DNA from: Burkholderiales bacterium
Lineage (GTDB): Bacteria; Pseudomonadota; Gammaproteobacteria; Burkholderiales; UBA6910
Direction: 5' to 3'
Assembly: GCA_026005015.1 (NCBI GenBank)
Contig: BPKG01000001.1
Coordinates: forward strand, 501,501 to 565,500
DNA length: 64,000 nucleotides
The notes under the pieces were generated by a model, which was not told the origin of the DNA, did not search any database, and was given only the letters and a program-made list of their open reading frames with translations. Below, in pieces: positions 23,263-32,479 of this stretch (position 1 is its first letter; each line of letters starts with the position of its first letter). Both the position numbers and the translations under genes were made by a program.

Positions 23263-25394
23263 GCCGAGGGAGGTTCGTCCTCGTCCTGGCTCTCTGCTAC
23301 GGGGCGACGATGGGCCTGCCCGGGCTGCTGGGCTGGCTCGTCTGGCGGCGGCTCCCCACCGAGCTGCAGGGCCCGGCGCTGGAGGCGCTGGCGGACCAGG
23401 CGGTGCTGTTCGCCATGACGGCCGTGGGCGTCCTGTTCGCCCTGGCGATCCTGCTCGAGCTCCTTTCCAACCTCTACCTGACCCCGATCCGCCGCTTGCG
23501 GGAGGACCTCCAGGTCATGCTGGAGGCCAATCCCGCCCATCGCGCGAGCGCCGAAGGGGCTGCCGACGTGCGCGCCCTGGTGGAAAGCGTCAACCGCTTC
23601 GCCGAGCACTACCACGCCCTGCTGGAACGGGTGGAAGCCCGGGTGGAAGAGGCCAAGCGGGCGGTGGAGGAGGAAAAAAACCGCCTGGCGGCGGTGATCT
23701 CGGAGCTCGCCCAGGGGGTGCTCGTGTGCAACATTGAGGGGCAGATCCTGCTCTACAACAACCGCGCCCGGCAGCTCCTTTCCGCCAATCCCGCGGGATC
23801 GGCGACCGGCGGCCTGGTGGGGCTAGGGCGCTCGGTGTTCGGCGTGATCGACCGGCCGCTGATCCTCCATGCCCTGGACACCATCCACAGCCTGCTCTCC
23901 CAGAAGCGCCCCCATGCGGTGGCCCGGTTCGTCACCACCGCTCCCTCGGGGCAACTCGTGCGGGCGCTGGTGGTGCCGGTGCTCGGCAACGAGGGGCTGA
24001 CCGGGTTCGTCATGACCCTGGAGGACGTGACGCGCACCGTGGAACAGGGCAGCCGTCGGGATGCCCTGCTGCAATCCGTCACGGAGGGCAGCCGGGCGGC
24101 GCTCGCCAGCATCCGCGCCGCGGTAGAGACGCTGCAGAGCTTTCCCGACATGCCGGCCGAGCAGCAGGGGCGCTTTATCGCCGTCATTAGCCAGGAAGCC
24201 AGCCGTCTCTCCGAACGCATCGAGGGCGCCATCCGGGAATTCTCCGACGCCATGAAGGCGCAATGGGTCATGGAGGACATGCTGGGCGAGGACCTGGTGG
24301 CCGCCGCCTGCCGGCGTATCGAGACGCGGCTCGGCCTCGCCGCCAAGGCGGAAATCCTGGCCCCCGACCTGTGGATGCGGGTGGACAGCTTCGCCCTGGT
24401 CCAGGTCCTGGCCTACCTGGCCGCCCGGCTCAAGGAGGAGTTCGGCGTGTGGGAGCTGCGCCTGCGGCTCGCGGGCGAGGGACGGCTCGCCCATCTGGAC
24501 CTGGTGTGGCGCGGCGCGCCCCTTTCGGCGGAAACCGTGTTCGCCTGGGAGAGCGAGCCCCTCACCGCGGGAGGCGAGGACCTGCCCCTTACGGTGAAAG
24601 ACGTGATCGAACGCCACGACGGGGAGATCTGGTACCAGCGGGACCGCCCCGCCCAGGAGTCGTATTTCCGCCTGCTGATCCCGGCCAGCGCCCCGGAAAC
24701 CGCGGGCCTCGCCCTGCCCGCCCCGGCCGGGAGCCGGCCCGAATACTACGACTTCGACCTCTTCCGCCAGCAGCCCTCCAGCCCGGCGCTGGACGAGCGC
24801 AGGCTCACGGAGCTCAAGTACACCGTGTTCGACACCGAGACCACGGGGCTGGAGCCTTCGGCGGGCGACGAGATCATCTCCATCGGCGCGGTGCGCATCG
24901 TCAACGGCCGGCTGCTCCTGCACGAGGTATTCGACCAGTTGGTGGACCCGCGCCGGCCCATGTCGCCCGAATCCATCAAGGTGACCGGCATCGACCCGTC
25001 CATGCTCCGGGGCCAGCCCCCCATCGAGGCGGTCCTCCCGGCGTTCCATCGCTTCTGCGAGGACTCGGTGCTGGTCGCCCACAACGCGGCTTTCGACCTG
25101 CGCTTCCTGCAGATGAAGGAAGCCCAGGCGGGGGTGAAGTTCGACCAACCGGTGCTGGACACTTTGCTCCTCTCCGCCGCGATCCAGCCCAATCAGGAAG
25201 ACCACAAGCTGGAGGCGATCGCCGCACGGCTGGGAGTCCCCGTGGTGGGCCGGCACACGGCCCTCGGGGACGCCATCGTGACCGCGGAAGTGTTCCTCAA
25301 GATGATTCCGCTCCTCGCCGAGCGGGGTATCCACACCCTGCGGCAGGCCCGAGAGGCATCCCAGCGGACCTACTATGCGCGCGTCCGGTACTGA
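23259..25394 (+). CDS. Degenerate sensor-kinase / DEDDh 3'-5' exonuclease fusion
   Basis: A 711-residue protein. Residues 1-75 hold two membrane helices, followed by a HAMP-like and coiled segment, a PAS domain (about 145-270, ISELAQGVLVCNIEGQILLY), a kinase-like dimerisation and ATPase region (about 275-480) and, from about 520, a DnaQ-type exonuclease. The nuclease motifs are intact: FDTETTGLEP (Exo I), VAHNAAFDLRFLQ (Exo II) and HTALGDAIVTAEV (Exo III). In the kinase part the usual HELRTPL is replaced by EGSRAAL, so the phospho-acceptor His is missing, and I see no clear N box. It starts at GTG 23259, coupled to the receiver gene. Function unknown. Confidence 0.88.
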   Translation: MSRGRFVLVLALCYGATMGLPGLLGWLVWRRLPTELQGPALEALADQAVLFAMTAVGVLFALAILLELLSNLYLTPIRRLREDLQVMLEANPAHRASAEGAADVRALVESVNRFAEHYHALLERVEARVEEAKRAVEEEKNRLAAVISELAQGVLVCNIEGQILLYNNRARQLLSANPAGSATGGLVGLGRSVFGVIDRPLILHALDTIHSLLSQKRPHAVARFVTTAPSGQLVRALVVPVLGNEGLTGFVMTLEDVTRTVEQGSRRDALLQSVTEGSRAALASIRAAVETLQSFPDMPAEQQGRFIAVISQEASRLSERIEGAIREFSDAMKAQWVMEDMLGEDLVAAACRRIETRLGLAAKAEILAPDLWMRVDSFALVQVLAYLAARLKEEFGVWELRLRLAGEGRLAHLDLVWRGAPLSAETVFAWESEPLTAGGEDLPLTVKDVIERHDGEIWYQRDRPAQESYFRLLIPASAPETAGLALPAPAGSRPEYYDFDLFRQQPSSPALDERRLTELKYTVFDTETTGLEPSAGDEIISIGAVRIVNGRLLLHEVFDQLVDPRRPMSPESIKVTGIDPSMLRGQPPIEAVLPAFHRFCEDSVLVAHNAAFDLRFLQMKEAQAGVKFDQPVLDTLLLSAAIQPNQEDHKLEAIAARLGVPVVGRHTALGDAIVTAEVFLKMIPLLAERGIHTLRQAREASQRTYYARVRY

Positions 25395-26880
25395 AAAGAC
25401 GCGGCAGGAAACGGCGCCGCCCGGCGGGCGCACCGGCGCGGCGGAACTGCCGCCCATGGACCGCCTGCTCTCCACCCTCGCCCACAAGCCCGTCACCTGC
25501 CCGCCCCACGCTTCCATCGGATCGGTGCTGGAAACCATGCAAAGGCACGGCATCGGCTCCATGATCGTGGTGGACGAGGCCGGCGGGCCCCTTGGTATAT
25601 TCACCTTGCATGACCTGCTGAGCCGGGTCGCCCTGCCCCAACGGAGCCTCGCCGACCCCATCGAGCAGGTGATGACCCGCAGCCTCACCACCCTGCCTTC
25701 CCACGCCACCGCCTACGAGGCGGCCCTGGCCATGGTGCGCCACGGGATCCGCCATCTTCTGGTGGTGGATGCCGGGCGGCTGGTGGGGGTCGTTTCGGAA
25801 AAAGACCTGTTCAGCCTGCAGCGGGTGAGCATGCGCCAGCTCTCCCAGGACATCCGCAACGCCGACAGCCTGGAGAGCCTGCAGCAGTTCAGCGCCGAGG
25901 TGCGCAAGCTGGCCCAGAGCATGCTCGTCCAGGGCGTGGCGGCGGAGCAGCTCACCCAGTTCATCGCCTCGCTGAACGATCTGCTCACCCAGCGGGCGAT
26001 CGACCTGGAGTTCCGCGGCGCGGACCTGGAGCCGATCCGCTGGTGCTGGCTCGCCCTGGGCAGCGAGGGGCGCCTGGAGCAGACCCTAAGCACCGATCAG
26101 GACAACGGGATCCTCTTCGAGGTGCCCCGGGGTACGACCGCAGGGGAGGTGCGCGAGCGGCTGCTGCCGATCGCCCAGCGGATCAACCTGACCCTGGATC
26201 GTTGCGGCTTCCCCTTGTGCCGCGGCGACATCATGGCGGGCAACCCCCACTGGTGCCTGAGCGCGGAGGAGTGGCGGGGGAAATTCGCCGCCTGGATCGA
26301 CAGCGGCAGCCCGGAAGCCCTGCTGCACGGCTCCATCTTCTTCGACTTCCGTCCCCTGCACGGGGAAGCCCGCCTCGCCCTGGAGTTGCGGCAGTGGCTG
26401 CTCCCCCATGCCAGCGCGAACCGCCGTTTCCTGCACCAGATGGCGGAAAACGCCCTGCGCAACCGGCCGCCCCTGGGCTTTTTCCGGGACTTCGCCGTGG
26501 ACGCTAGCGGCGAGCACCGCAACACCATCGATCTGAAGCTGAACGGAGCCACCCTGTTCGTGGACGCCGCTCGCATCTTGAGCCTGCACACCCAGGTGCC
26601 CGCCACTAACACGGCGGAACGGCTGCGGCGCTCGGCGGAAAAGTTGCACCTCCCCCGGGACGAGGTGGAAGCCTGGGTCGAGGCGTTCTACCACATCCAG
26701 CGGCTGCGGCTCCAGCACCAGCACCAGAGAATCCTCGAGGGCCTGCCGCCGAACAACCGCTTGAACCCTTATGCGCTCAACCGGCTCGAGCGTCGCATCC
26801 TCAAGGAGGCGCTGCGGCAGGCGAAAGCCCTGCAGGCGCGCCTGGCCCTGGAGTATCAGGTCTCGGGATTGACCGGCTGA
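25375..26880 (+). CDS. CBS-pair / DUF294 putative nucleotidyltransferase
   Basis: A 501-residue protein with two CBS domains (about residues 28-145, PVTCPPHASIGSVLETMQRHG and the second near TLPSHATAYEAALAMVRHG), a DUF294 nucleotidyltransferase-like domain with the signature GSEGRLEQTLSTDQDNGI, and the DUF294 C-terminal helical domain. The CBS pair probably binds an adenine nucleotide; the GlnD-like centre suggests nucleotidyl transfer to a partner. It overlaps the fusion gene by 20 bp. ATG 25456 (MDRLLSTLAHKP) is a possible later start. Pseudomonas and Vibrio carry this family beside the acetate symporter. Confidence 0.9.
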   Translation: MRASGTEKTRQETAPPGGRTGAAELPPMDRLLSTLAHKPVTCPPHASIGSVLETMQRHGIGSMIVVDEAGGPLGIFTLHDLLSRVALPQRSLADPIEQVMTRSLTTLPSHATAYEAALAMVRHGIRHLLVVDAGRLVGVVSEKDLFSLQRVSMRQLSQDIRNADSLESLQQFSAEVRKLAQSMLVQGVAAEQLTQFIASLNDLLTQRAIDLEFRGADLEPIRWCWLALGSEGRLEQTLSTDQDNGILFEVPRGTTAGEVRERLLPIAQRINLTLDRCGFPLCRGDIMAGNPHWCLSAEEWRGKFAAWIDSGSPEALLHGSIFFDFRPLHGEARLALELRQWLLPHASANRRFLHQMAENALRNRPPLGFFRDFAVDASGEHRNTIDLKLNGATLFVDAARILSLHTQVPATNTAERLRRSAEKLHLPRDEVEAWVEAFYHIQRLRLQHQHQRILEGLPPNNRLNPYALNRLERRILKEALRQAKALQARLALEYQVSGLTG

Positions 26881-26891
26881 GGCCCGAGCGC

Positions 26892-27566
26892 TCAAGAGGC
26901 GTCGCCGTGGTCGAGCTGGTAGCCCCGCCCGTGGAAGGTGCGCACCGTGACGCCGCTATTCTCCAGCTTCTTCCGCAGGCGGTGCACGTAGACCTCGATG
27001 GCGTTGAACGTGACCCCGTCGTCGAAACCGCAGAGCCGCTCCAGAAGCTGCTCCTTGCTCACCACCCGGCCGAAGTGCTGGAGCAGCACCTCGAACACAC
27101 TCACTTCCCGGGGCGATAGGGGCAGCGTCTTGCCCTTCACCTGCAGGGTCCGGGTGACCGCGTCGTAGCTCACCCCCTCCCCCAGCATCTGGGACGGGAG
27201 GCTGTACCGGCTGCGGCGCAGCAGCGCCCGTACCCGGGCCAGGAACTCGTTCACGCTGAAGGGCTTGGCCATGTAGTCGTCGGCGCCCAGGTCCAGGACC
27301 CGGGCCTTGTCGTCCGGCGCGTCCCGGGCCGAAAGGACCAGCACGGGGGTGGCGCTCAAGCGGGCCCTAAGCCGCCGCAGCACCTCGAACCCGTCCACGG
27401 TGGGCAGCCCCAGGTCCAAGATCACCAGGTCGAAGGGATGGCGCTTGAGCACCTGGTCGGCGGTCTCCCCGGTGCCCACCCGGTCCACCGCGTAATTGGA
27501 GATTTTCAAGGCGAATTCGATCGCCTCCCCCAGCACGGGGTCGTCCTCCACCACCAGGATTCTCAC
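26892..27566 (-). CDS. OmpR-family response regulator (QseB/PmrA-like), no adjacent kinase
   Basis: A 224-residue two-domain regulator. Seen: receiver with VVEDD, phospho-acceptor Asp 51 (VILDLGLPTVDGFEVL), SARDAPDD, MAKPFSVNEF, and a winged-helix DNA-binding domain (SPREVSVFEVLLQHFGRVVS, then NAIEVYVHRLRKKLENSGV). No histidine kinase lies beside it, so its partner is elsewhere or is the transporter-like kinase. It converges on the DUF294 gene and diverges from the symporter pair across 208 bp, which contains candidate binding repeats. Confidence 0.93.
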   Translation of the reverse strand: MRILVVEDDPVLGEAIEFALKISNYAVDRVGTGETADQVLKRHPFDLVILDLGLPTVDGFEVLRRLRARLSATPVLVLSARDAPDDKARVLDLGADDYMAKPFSVNEFLARVRALLRRSRYSLPSQMLGEGVSYDAVTRTLQVKGKTLPLSPREVSVFEVLLQHFGRVVSKEQLLERLCGFDDGVTFNAIEVYVHRLRKKLENSGVTVRTFHGRGYQLDHGDAS

Positions 27567-27683
27567 GGCTCCTCCAGCGGTCCTAGGCCCCCAGCGCCCC
27601 CTGCTTCACCGTTTGCCTTTGCCCCGGGCCGTTGCTACATTGAGAGAGCCAAGTTAAGGCCCCCTAGAAAAGGTCCGGCGGGC

Positions 27684-27718
27684 GTAAGGATTCTGTAAGC
27701 TATTCTAGCTTAGGATTC
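27684..27718. promoter_or_regulatory. Direct and inverted repeats between the OmpR-type regulator and the symporter genes
   Basis: TAAGGATTC (27685), TAAGCTATTC (27696) and TTAGGATTC (27710) form degenerate repeats. GTAAG occurs at 27684 and 27695, an 11-bp period typical of PmrA/QseB-type direct repeats. TAAGCTA and TAGCTTA (27696-27712) also form a perfect 7-bp inverted repeat with a TTC spacer. Candidate operator for the neighbouring regulator; inference. Confidence 0.5.
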
Positions 27719-27774
27719 AATAAAAACATCAAGCTACTTCGCCTCATTCAACTGACCGCAAGAGGAGGACGCCC

Positions 27775-28038
27775 ATGCAGCTCACCGAGCGACACCGGGA
27801 GTACTGGCGCAAGAACCTGAGGCTTACAGGAATTCTGTTGTTCATCTGGTTCTTCGTCACCTACGTGATCGGCTTCTTCGCCAAGGGCCTGAGTTCCATC
27901 ACGATCCTGGGTTTCCCGTTCCCGTTCTGGGTGGGCGCCCAGGGAGCCCTGATCATCTACGTGATCATCATCTGGTTTTATGCCCGCTACATGAACAAGC
28001 TCGACCAGGAGTATGGGGTCGCGGAAGGGGAGGAATGA
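27775..28038 (+). CDS. DUF4212 small subunit of sodium/solute symporter
   Basis: An 87-residue membrane protein with two hydrophobic helices (GILLFIWFFVTYVIGFF and GALIIYVIIIWFYARYM) and the family signature FPFWVGAQGAL between them. DUF4212 proteins are the small partner of the VC_2705-type symporter encoded 3 bp downstream. AAGAGGAGG lies just before its ATG. Its promoter should be in the repeat-rich gap upstream. Confidence 0.93.
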   Translation: MQLTERHREYWRKNLRLTGILLFIWFFVTYVIGFFAKGLSSITILGFPFPFWVGAQGALIIYVIIIWFYARYMNKLDQEYGVAEGEE

Positions 28039-28041
28039 CCG

Positions 28042-30121
28042 ATGGCCGTCTCGAGTCAAGCTCAATTTAACCAGGCGCTGAAGAAGTACTACAGCTTCTA
28101 CACCGGCGGTTTCATCGCCTTCGTGATCGTCCTGGCCATTCTGGAAGCCTTGGGCGTTCCGAACCGGGTCATCGGCTACATCTTCCTGTTCGCCACCATT
28201 GCGCTCTACGCCGGCATCGGCATCATGAGCCGCACGGCGGACGTGGCCGAGTACTACGTGGCCGGGCGGCGCGTGCCGGCCTTTTTCAACGGCATGGCCA
28301 CCGGCGCCGACTGGATGTCGGCGGCGTCCTTCATCGGGATGGCCGGCAGCCTTTACCTGTTGGGCTACGATGGACTGGCTTTCATCATGGGATGGACCGG
28401 CGGCTACGTGCTGGTAGCCCTGTTCATCGCGCCCTTACCTGCGCAAGTTCGGCCAGTTCACCATCCCCGACTTCCTGGGGGCCCGCTACGGCGGTCATGT
28501 CCCGCGCCTGATCGGGGTCTTCGCCGCCATTCTGTGCTCGTTCACCTACGTGGTGGCCCAGGTGATGGGGGTGGGCATCATCACCAGCCGGTTCACGGGC
28601 CTGGAGTTCGGCATCGGGGTGTTCGTCGGCCTAGCCGGCATCCTGGTGTGCTCCTTCCTCGGCGGCATGCGGGCGGTGACCTGGACCCAGGTGGCCCAGT
28701 ACATCATCCTGATCATCGCCTACCTGATTCCCCCCATCTGGTTGGCGGCCAAGCAGACCGGCGTGCCGGCCCCGTGGGTGGTCTACGGCTACCAGCTCCA
28801 GAAAGTGACCCAGCTCGAAGACAAGATCCTCGCCGATCCCAAGGAAAACGAAGTCCGGGATATCTTCAAGCAGAAGTCCGAAGCGGCCAAGGCGGCGCTA
28901 AAGGACCCCGCCAAGGCCTATGCGGACGGCAAAGCCGCGCTGGAGAAGCGGCTCGCCGACTTGAAGGCGGCCAACGCTCCGGCGGAGGAGATCGTCAAGG
29001 CCGAGGAAGCGCTCAAGAAGTACCCGGCCACCCTGGAGGCCGCCGTCGAGCAGTGGAAAAAGGATGAGAAGTTGGCTGCTCGGGCGGCGCCGCTCAAGCG
29101 CCACGCCGAGATCTTCGCCGGCAAGGACGAACAGGACGTCGCCGTCAAACGGCGCAATTTCCTGGCCCTCATTTTCTGCCTTATGGTGGGCACCGCGGCC
29201 CTGCCCCACATCCTGATGCGCTATTACACGACGCCGAGCGTCAGGGAGGCAAGGCAATCGGTCTTCTGGTCCCTGTTCTTCATCTGCCTGCTCTATCTCA
29301 CCGCGCCGGCCCTGGCCGTGCTGGTGAAATACGAGGTCTACGCCAACCTGGTGGGCTCGGCCTTCGCCGAGTTGCCCCGGTGGGTGTCCCTATGGCAGGC
29401 GGTGGACCCGACCTTGCTCTTCCTCTCGGATGTAAATGGCGACGGCATCATCCAGCGGGCCGAGATCGCCATCCACGGCGACATCGTGGTGTTGGCAACC
29501 CCCGAGATCGCCGGGCTGCCCTACGTGATCTCCGGCCTGGTGGCGGCGGGGGGCCTCGCGGCGGCCCTCTCCACCGCGGACGGGCTGCTGCTCACCATCG
29601 CCAACGCCCTCTCCCACGACGTCTACTACAAGATGATCGACCCCAACGCGCCCACCTCCCGGCGCCTGGCGGTGGCCAAGACCCTGCTCCTGATCGTGGC
29701 CCTGCTCGCCGCCTACGTGGCGGCGCAAAAGCCGGCCGACATCCTGTTCCTGGTGTCGGCGGCCTTCTCCTTCGCCGCCTCCGCCTTCTTCCCGGCCCTG
29801 GTCCTGGGGGTGTTCTGGAAGAAGGCGAGCAAGCTGGGGGCCATCCTGGGCATGGTGATCGGCTTGGGGGTGTGCTTCTACTACATGGCCACCACCCAGC
29901 CGTGGATGCGGGGCCTGTTCGGGGTCACCGGCCCGATCTCGGACTACATGTGGTTCGGCATCCAGCCCATTTCGGCCGGGGTCTTCGGCATCCCGGCGGG
30001 CTTCATCGCCGCCATCATCGGCAGCCTGATCGCTCCCAACACCAACAAGGAGGTGATCGAGTTGGTGGACCACGTGCGCTATCCGAGCCTGGCGGGGGAC
30101 ATCGATACCCGGGCGACTTGA
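28042..30121 (+). pseudogene. Sodium/solute symporter, VC_2705/ActP-like, with a +1 frame disruption
   Basis: An SLC5-family transporter of the subgroup paired with DUF4212, probably for acetate or a related carboxylate. The first 131 residues (to CCC at 28432-28434) are in frame 28042. An extra T at 28435 then breaks the frame, and the rest (YLRKFGQFTIPDFLGARYGG onward) runs in the next frame to 30121. Without the base it would be 692 residues. Seen: about 12 membrane helices, a Lys/Glu/Ala-rich soluble loop of about 110 residues (28800-29150), and an EF-hand loop DVNGDGIIQRAE at 29429-29464. Either a sequencing error or a real inactivation. Confidence 0.85.
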
Positions 30122-30144
30122 CCTAGGCGGCCAGCCCCACCGAG

Positions 30145-30172
30145 AAAAGGCCCGCGCAAGCGGGCCTTTTCT
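30145..30172. terminator. Strong terminator after the symporter (bidirectional)
   Basis: AAAAGGCCCGC and GCGGGCCTTTT form an 11-bp perfect stem with a GCAA tetraloop, 23 bases after the symporter stop. A-run and T-run flank both sides, so it should also end the convergent TPR gene transcript. Confidence 0.92.
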
Positions 30173-30190
30173 ATTGCGCAACGGGCTCCC

Positions 30191-30781
30191 CTACACCTTC
30201 AAATCCCTCACCAGGTGCGCCAGGTCGGCCCGCTCCGCGTCCCGGATGAGCTGGCGGGTCATCAGGGGATCGAAGCGGAACAGGTGATGCACCACTTCTT
30301 TGACCTTGTCCGGCTTGTGGGTGTGATGGTAGGCCATCCCCAGGGCATACCAGGCATGGGGGTTCATGGGCTGCAGCTCGGCCGCCTGCTGGAACGCCCC
30401 CACCGCTTCCTCGTGCCGGCCCAGCATGGCGTAGCACATGCCCATGCCGTACCAGGCCCGATCCAGCTTGGGATCCAGCCTGACCGCCGCTTGGAAAGCC
30501 TCGATGGCCGGCCGGATGCGGCGCAGTTTCTCCCGCACGAACCCCAGGTCGAAGAGCAGATGGGCGTTTTTCGGGTTGAGCCGCACCGCCTCCTCGAAAT
30601 ACCCCAGGGCCTCCTCGTAGCGCTCCCGCCGGGCGAGCAGATAGCCCAAGGCGCTCACCACCTTGGGGGAACGGGGATCGTAGCGCAGGGCGGTGCGGTA
30701 TTCCCGCTCCGCCTGGTCGTAGCGGCGCAACCGCTCGAACATGCGCGCCCGCAAGTAATAGCGCAGGGTGTCGAAGTCCAT
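30191..30781 (-). CDS. Tetratricopeptide repeat protein
   Basis: A 196-residue protein built from about four consecutive TPR units (for example YDQAEREYRTALRYDPRSP, YEEALGYFEEAVRLNPKNA, IRPAIEAFQAAVRLDPKLD and HEEAVGAFQQAAELQPMNP). No signal peptide or other domain. TPR proteins mediate protein contacts; the partner is not evident from the neighbours. It converges on the symporter terminator. Confidence 0.85.
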   Translation of the reverse strand: MDFDTLRYYLRARMFERLRRYDQAEREYRTALRYDPRSPKVVSALGYLLARRERYEEALGYFEEAVRLNPKNAHLLFDLGFVREKLRRIRPAIEAFQAAVRLDPKLDRAWYGMGMCYAMLGRHEEAVGAFQQAAELQPMNPHAWYALGMAYHHTHKPDKVKEVVHHLFRFDPLMTRQLIRDAERADLAHLVRDLKV

Positions 30782-30931
30782 GGTCCTGGGCGGGCCCCTC
30801 TCAAAAGTCCATTACATTTTCTCCACTGGAACCCGCTCCCGCAAGCGAAAACCTCCCACGCCGCCCATGGCGCGGTGCGGCTCCAGCGCCGCGGGCCGTT
30901 GTGCTATCCTTTTCCCGCTGACGAGACCTCC

Positions 30932-31279
30932 ATGCTCCAGTTTTTCTCCATCCTCAAGCTGCTGTGCGAAATCGTCGGCCTGTCCCTGATCGGCCAGGGA
31001 ATCCTTTACGTGCTGGCGGGGGCCAACCGGGAGAAGAACTTTCCTTATCTCATCCTGCGCACCGTCACCTCTCCGGTCACCCGGGCGGTGCGGTTCATCA
31101 CCCCCCGCTTCATCCTGGACCAGCACGTGGGCTTCATCGCCTTTTTTCTCGTCTTCCTCATCTGGTTCTGGGCCGGGCAACAGAAGCTCAAGCTGTGCCT
31201 GACCGAGTACGCCGGCCACCCGGCTTGCACGGCCATGGTGCAGAAGTACGAGGAGCGGCTCCAGGGCTCCGGGCAGTAG
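30932..31279 (+). CDS. Hypothetical small membrane protein
   Basis: A 115-residue protein from ATG 30932. Two long hydrophobic segments are visible (LLCEIVGLSLIGQGILYVLAG and VGFIAFFLVFLIWFWAG) separated by a basic stretch, TVTSPVTRAVRFITPRFIL, then a soluble tail with two cysteines. I recognise no named family. It stands alone between the divergent TPR gene and tRNA-Ser. Confidence 0.75.
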   Translation: MLQFFSILKLLCEIVGLSLIGQGILYVLAGANREKNFPYLILRTVTSPVTRAVRFITPRFILDQHVGFIAFFLVFLIWFWAGQQKLKLCLTEYAGHPACTAMVQKYEERLQGSGQ

Positions 31280-31365
31280 GGTCGGGCCTTGTTGGGCCTT
31301 TGACAGGCAGCCCGTTCTCCCTTATGTTTGCGGCCTTGGCCCGCCTCCAGGGCCAGCCACGGCAC

Positions 31366-31458
<93 letters not shown>

Positions 31459-31459
31459 C

Positions 31460-32287
31460 GGGCGCGAGACAGACCGGCAAACCTTTGCACGGCAACTAGC
31501 CAACACCGCGCGCTGCCTGATCGAGCTGGAGACCGAGATCCCGCGGGCAAGGGCGCTTCTCGACGAGGCCGAGACGCTGCTCGGAATCGGTGCGCAGGCA
31601 GTCTGTGAGCTGCAATGGGGCCGCGGCCTGCTGGCCCGCTGGCTGGGACGCCCGGAGGAGGCGGCGGCGCGAATCGACTGCGCGCTTGGCCTCGCCCGTA
31701 AAGCAGAGGATCGGTGGCGCGAATACAAATGCCTGACCTGGCTGGCGCTGATCCAGCTCGAGCGCTGTCGCTACCCCGCCGCAAGAGACCTGTGTCGGGA
31801 GCTCCGGGTGGTTGCAGGGCGGCTAGGCGAGACCGAGACACCGCTCGCCGACGCCATAGCGACGCTCGCCGACTTCGCCGAGGCAAGACACCAGGGCTCC
31901 GGCCAGCTGGAGGCGGCGCTCGCGCAACTGCGAGCCGTCGACGACAAGAGCCATCTCGCCTATGCGTTAAACTGGGCGGCGGCCCTGTGTCTCGCCAGGC
32001 ACTGGCCCGAGGCTGCGAAGGCCTATGGGCAAGAAGCTTTGGAAGCGGCCCGGGCCATGCGCCGACAAAACGACATCGCTATCGCCAAGGCGGTGCTGGC
32101 GAGGATCGAGGCCGATCACTCGGGCGAGGCGGCAGCGCGTATCAGACGCCTGTGCAGGGCGGTTGCCGACAACGACCGGTTCAACGCGAGGACGCGTGCC
32201 TTCATCGAGATGGCTGCCTGCGGCCTGGCCGCTTCGGGGGTTGCGCCGCCGCTTTCGGGAGATCGAAAACGCAGGACGAGGAGGTAA
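31460..32287 (+). pseudogene. 5'-truncated helical-repeat gene fragment behind tRNA-Ser
   Basis: An open frame of about 275 residues runs out of the tRNA 3' end with no start codon near its beginning. The translation is an alpha-helical repeat region (PRARALLDEAETLLGIGAQ, CLTWLALIQLERCRYPAARD, LNWAAALCLARHWPEAAKAY), like the C-terminal TPR part of large ATPase-type regulators. The upstream domains are absent, so I read it as the 3' remnant of a larger gene cut at the tRNA. The original function cannot be told. Confidence 0.55.
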
Positions 32288-32290
32288 CGG

Positions 32291-32479
32291 ATGCCGCACA
32301 TCATTGTCGAACGGAGCTTCGAGACGCCCTTGACCGAAGAGGAGTTGAAGGCGACGGAGGCGCGGATGGCCCCGTGCCTCGACCTCTATCAGGTCCGCTG
32401 GATTCGCAGCTACTGGTCGTTGGATCGGAGGCGGATGATCTGCGACTACGGCAGCGTCGACGCCGGTTACGCCCCATAG
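32291..32479 (+). pseudogene. Truncated DUF4242-like protein
   Basis: A 62-residue frame beginning MPHIIVERSFETPLTEEEL and containing IRSYWSLDRRRMICDYGSVD, which resembles the first two thirds of DUF4242 proteins. It stops early; the usual C-terminal third is not found in frame. It starts 3 bp after the helical-repeat fragment, so the two were probably an operon in the source element. Confidence 0.5.
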
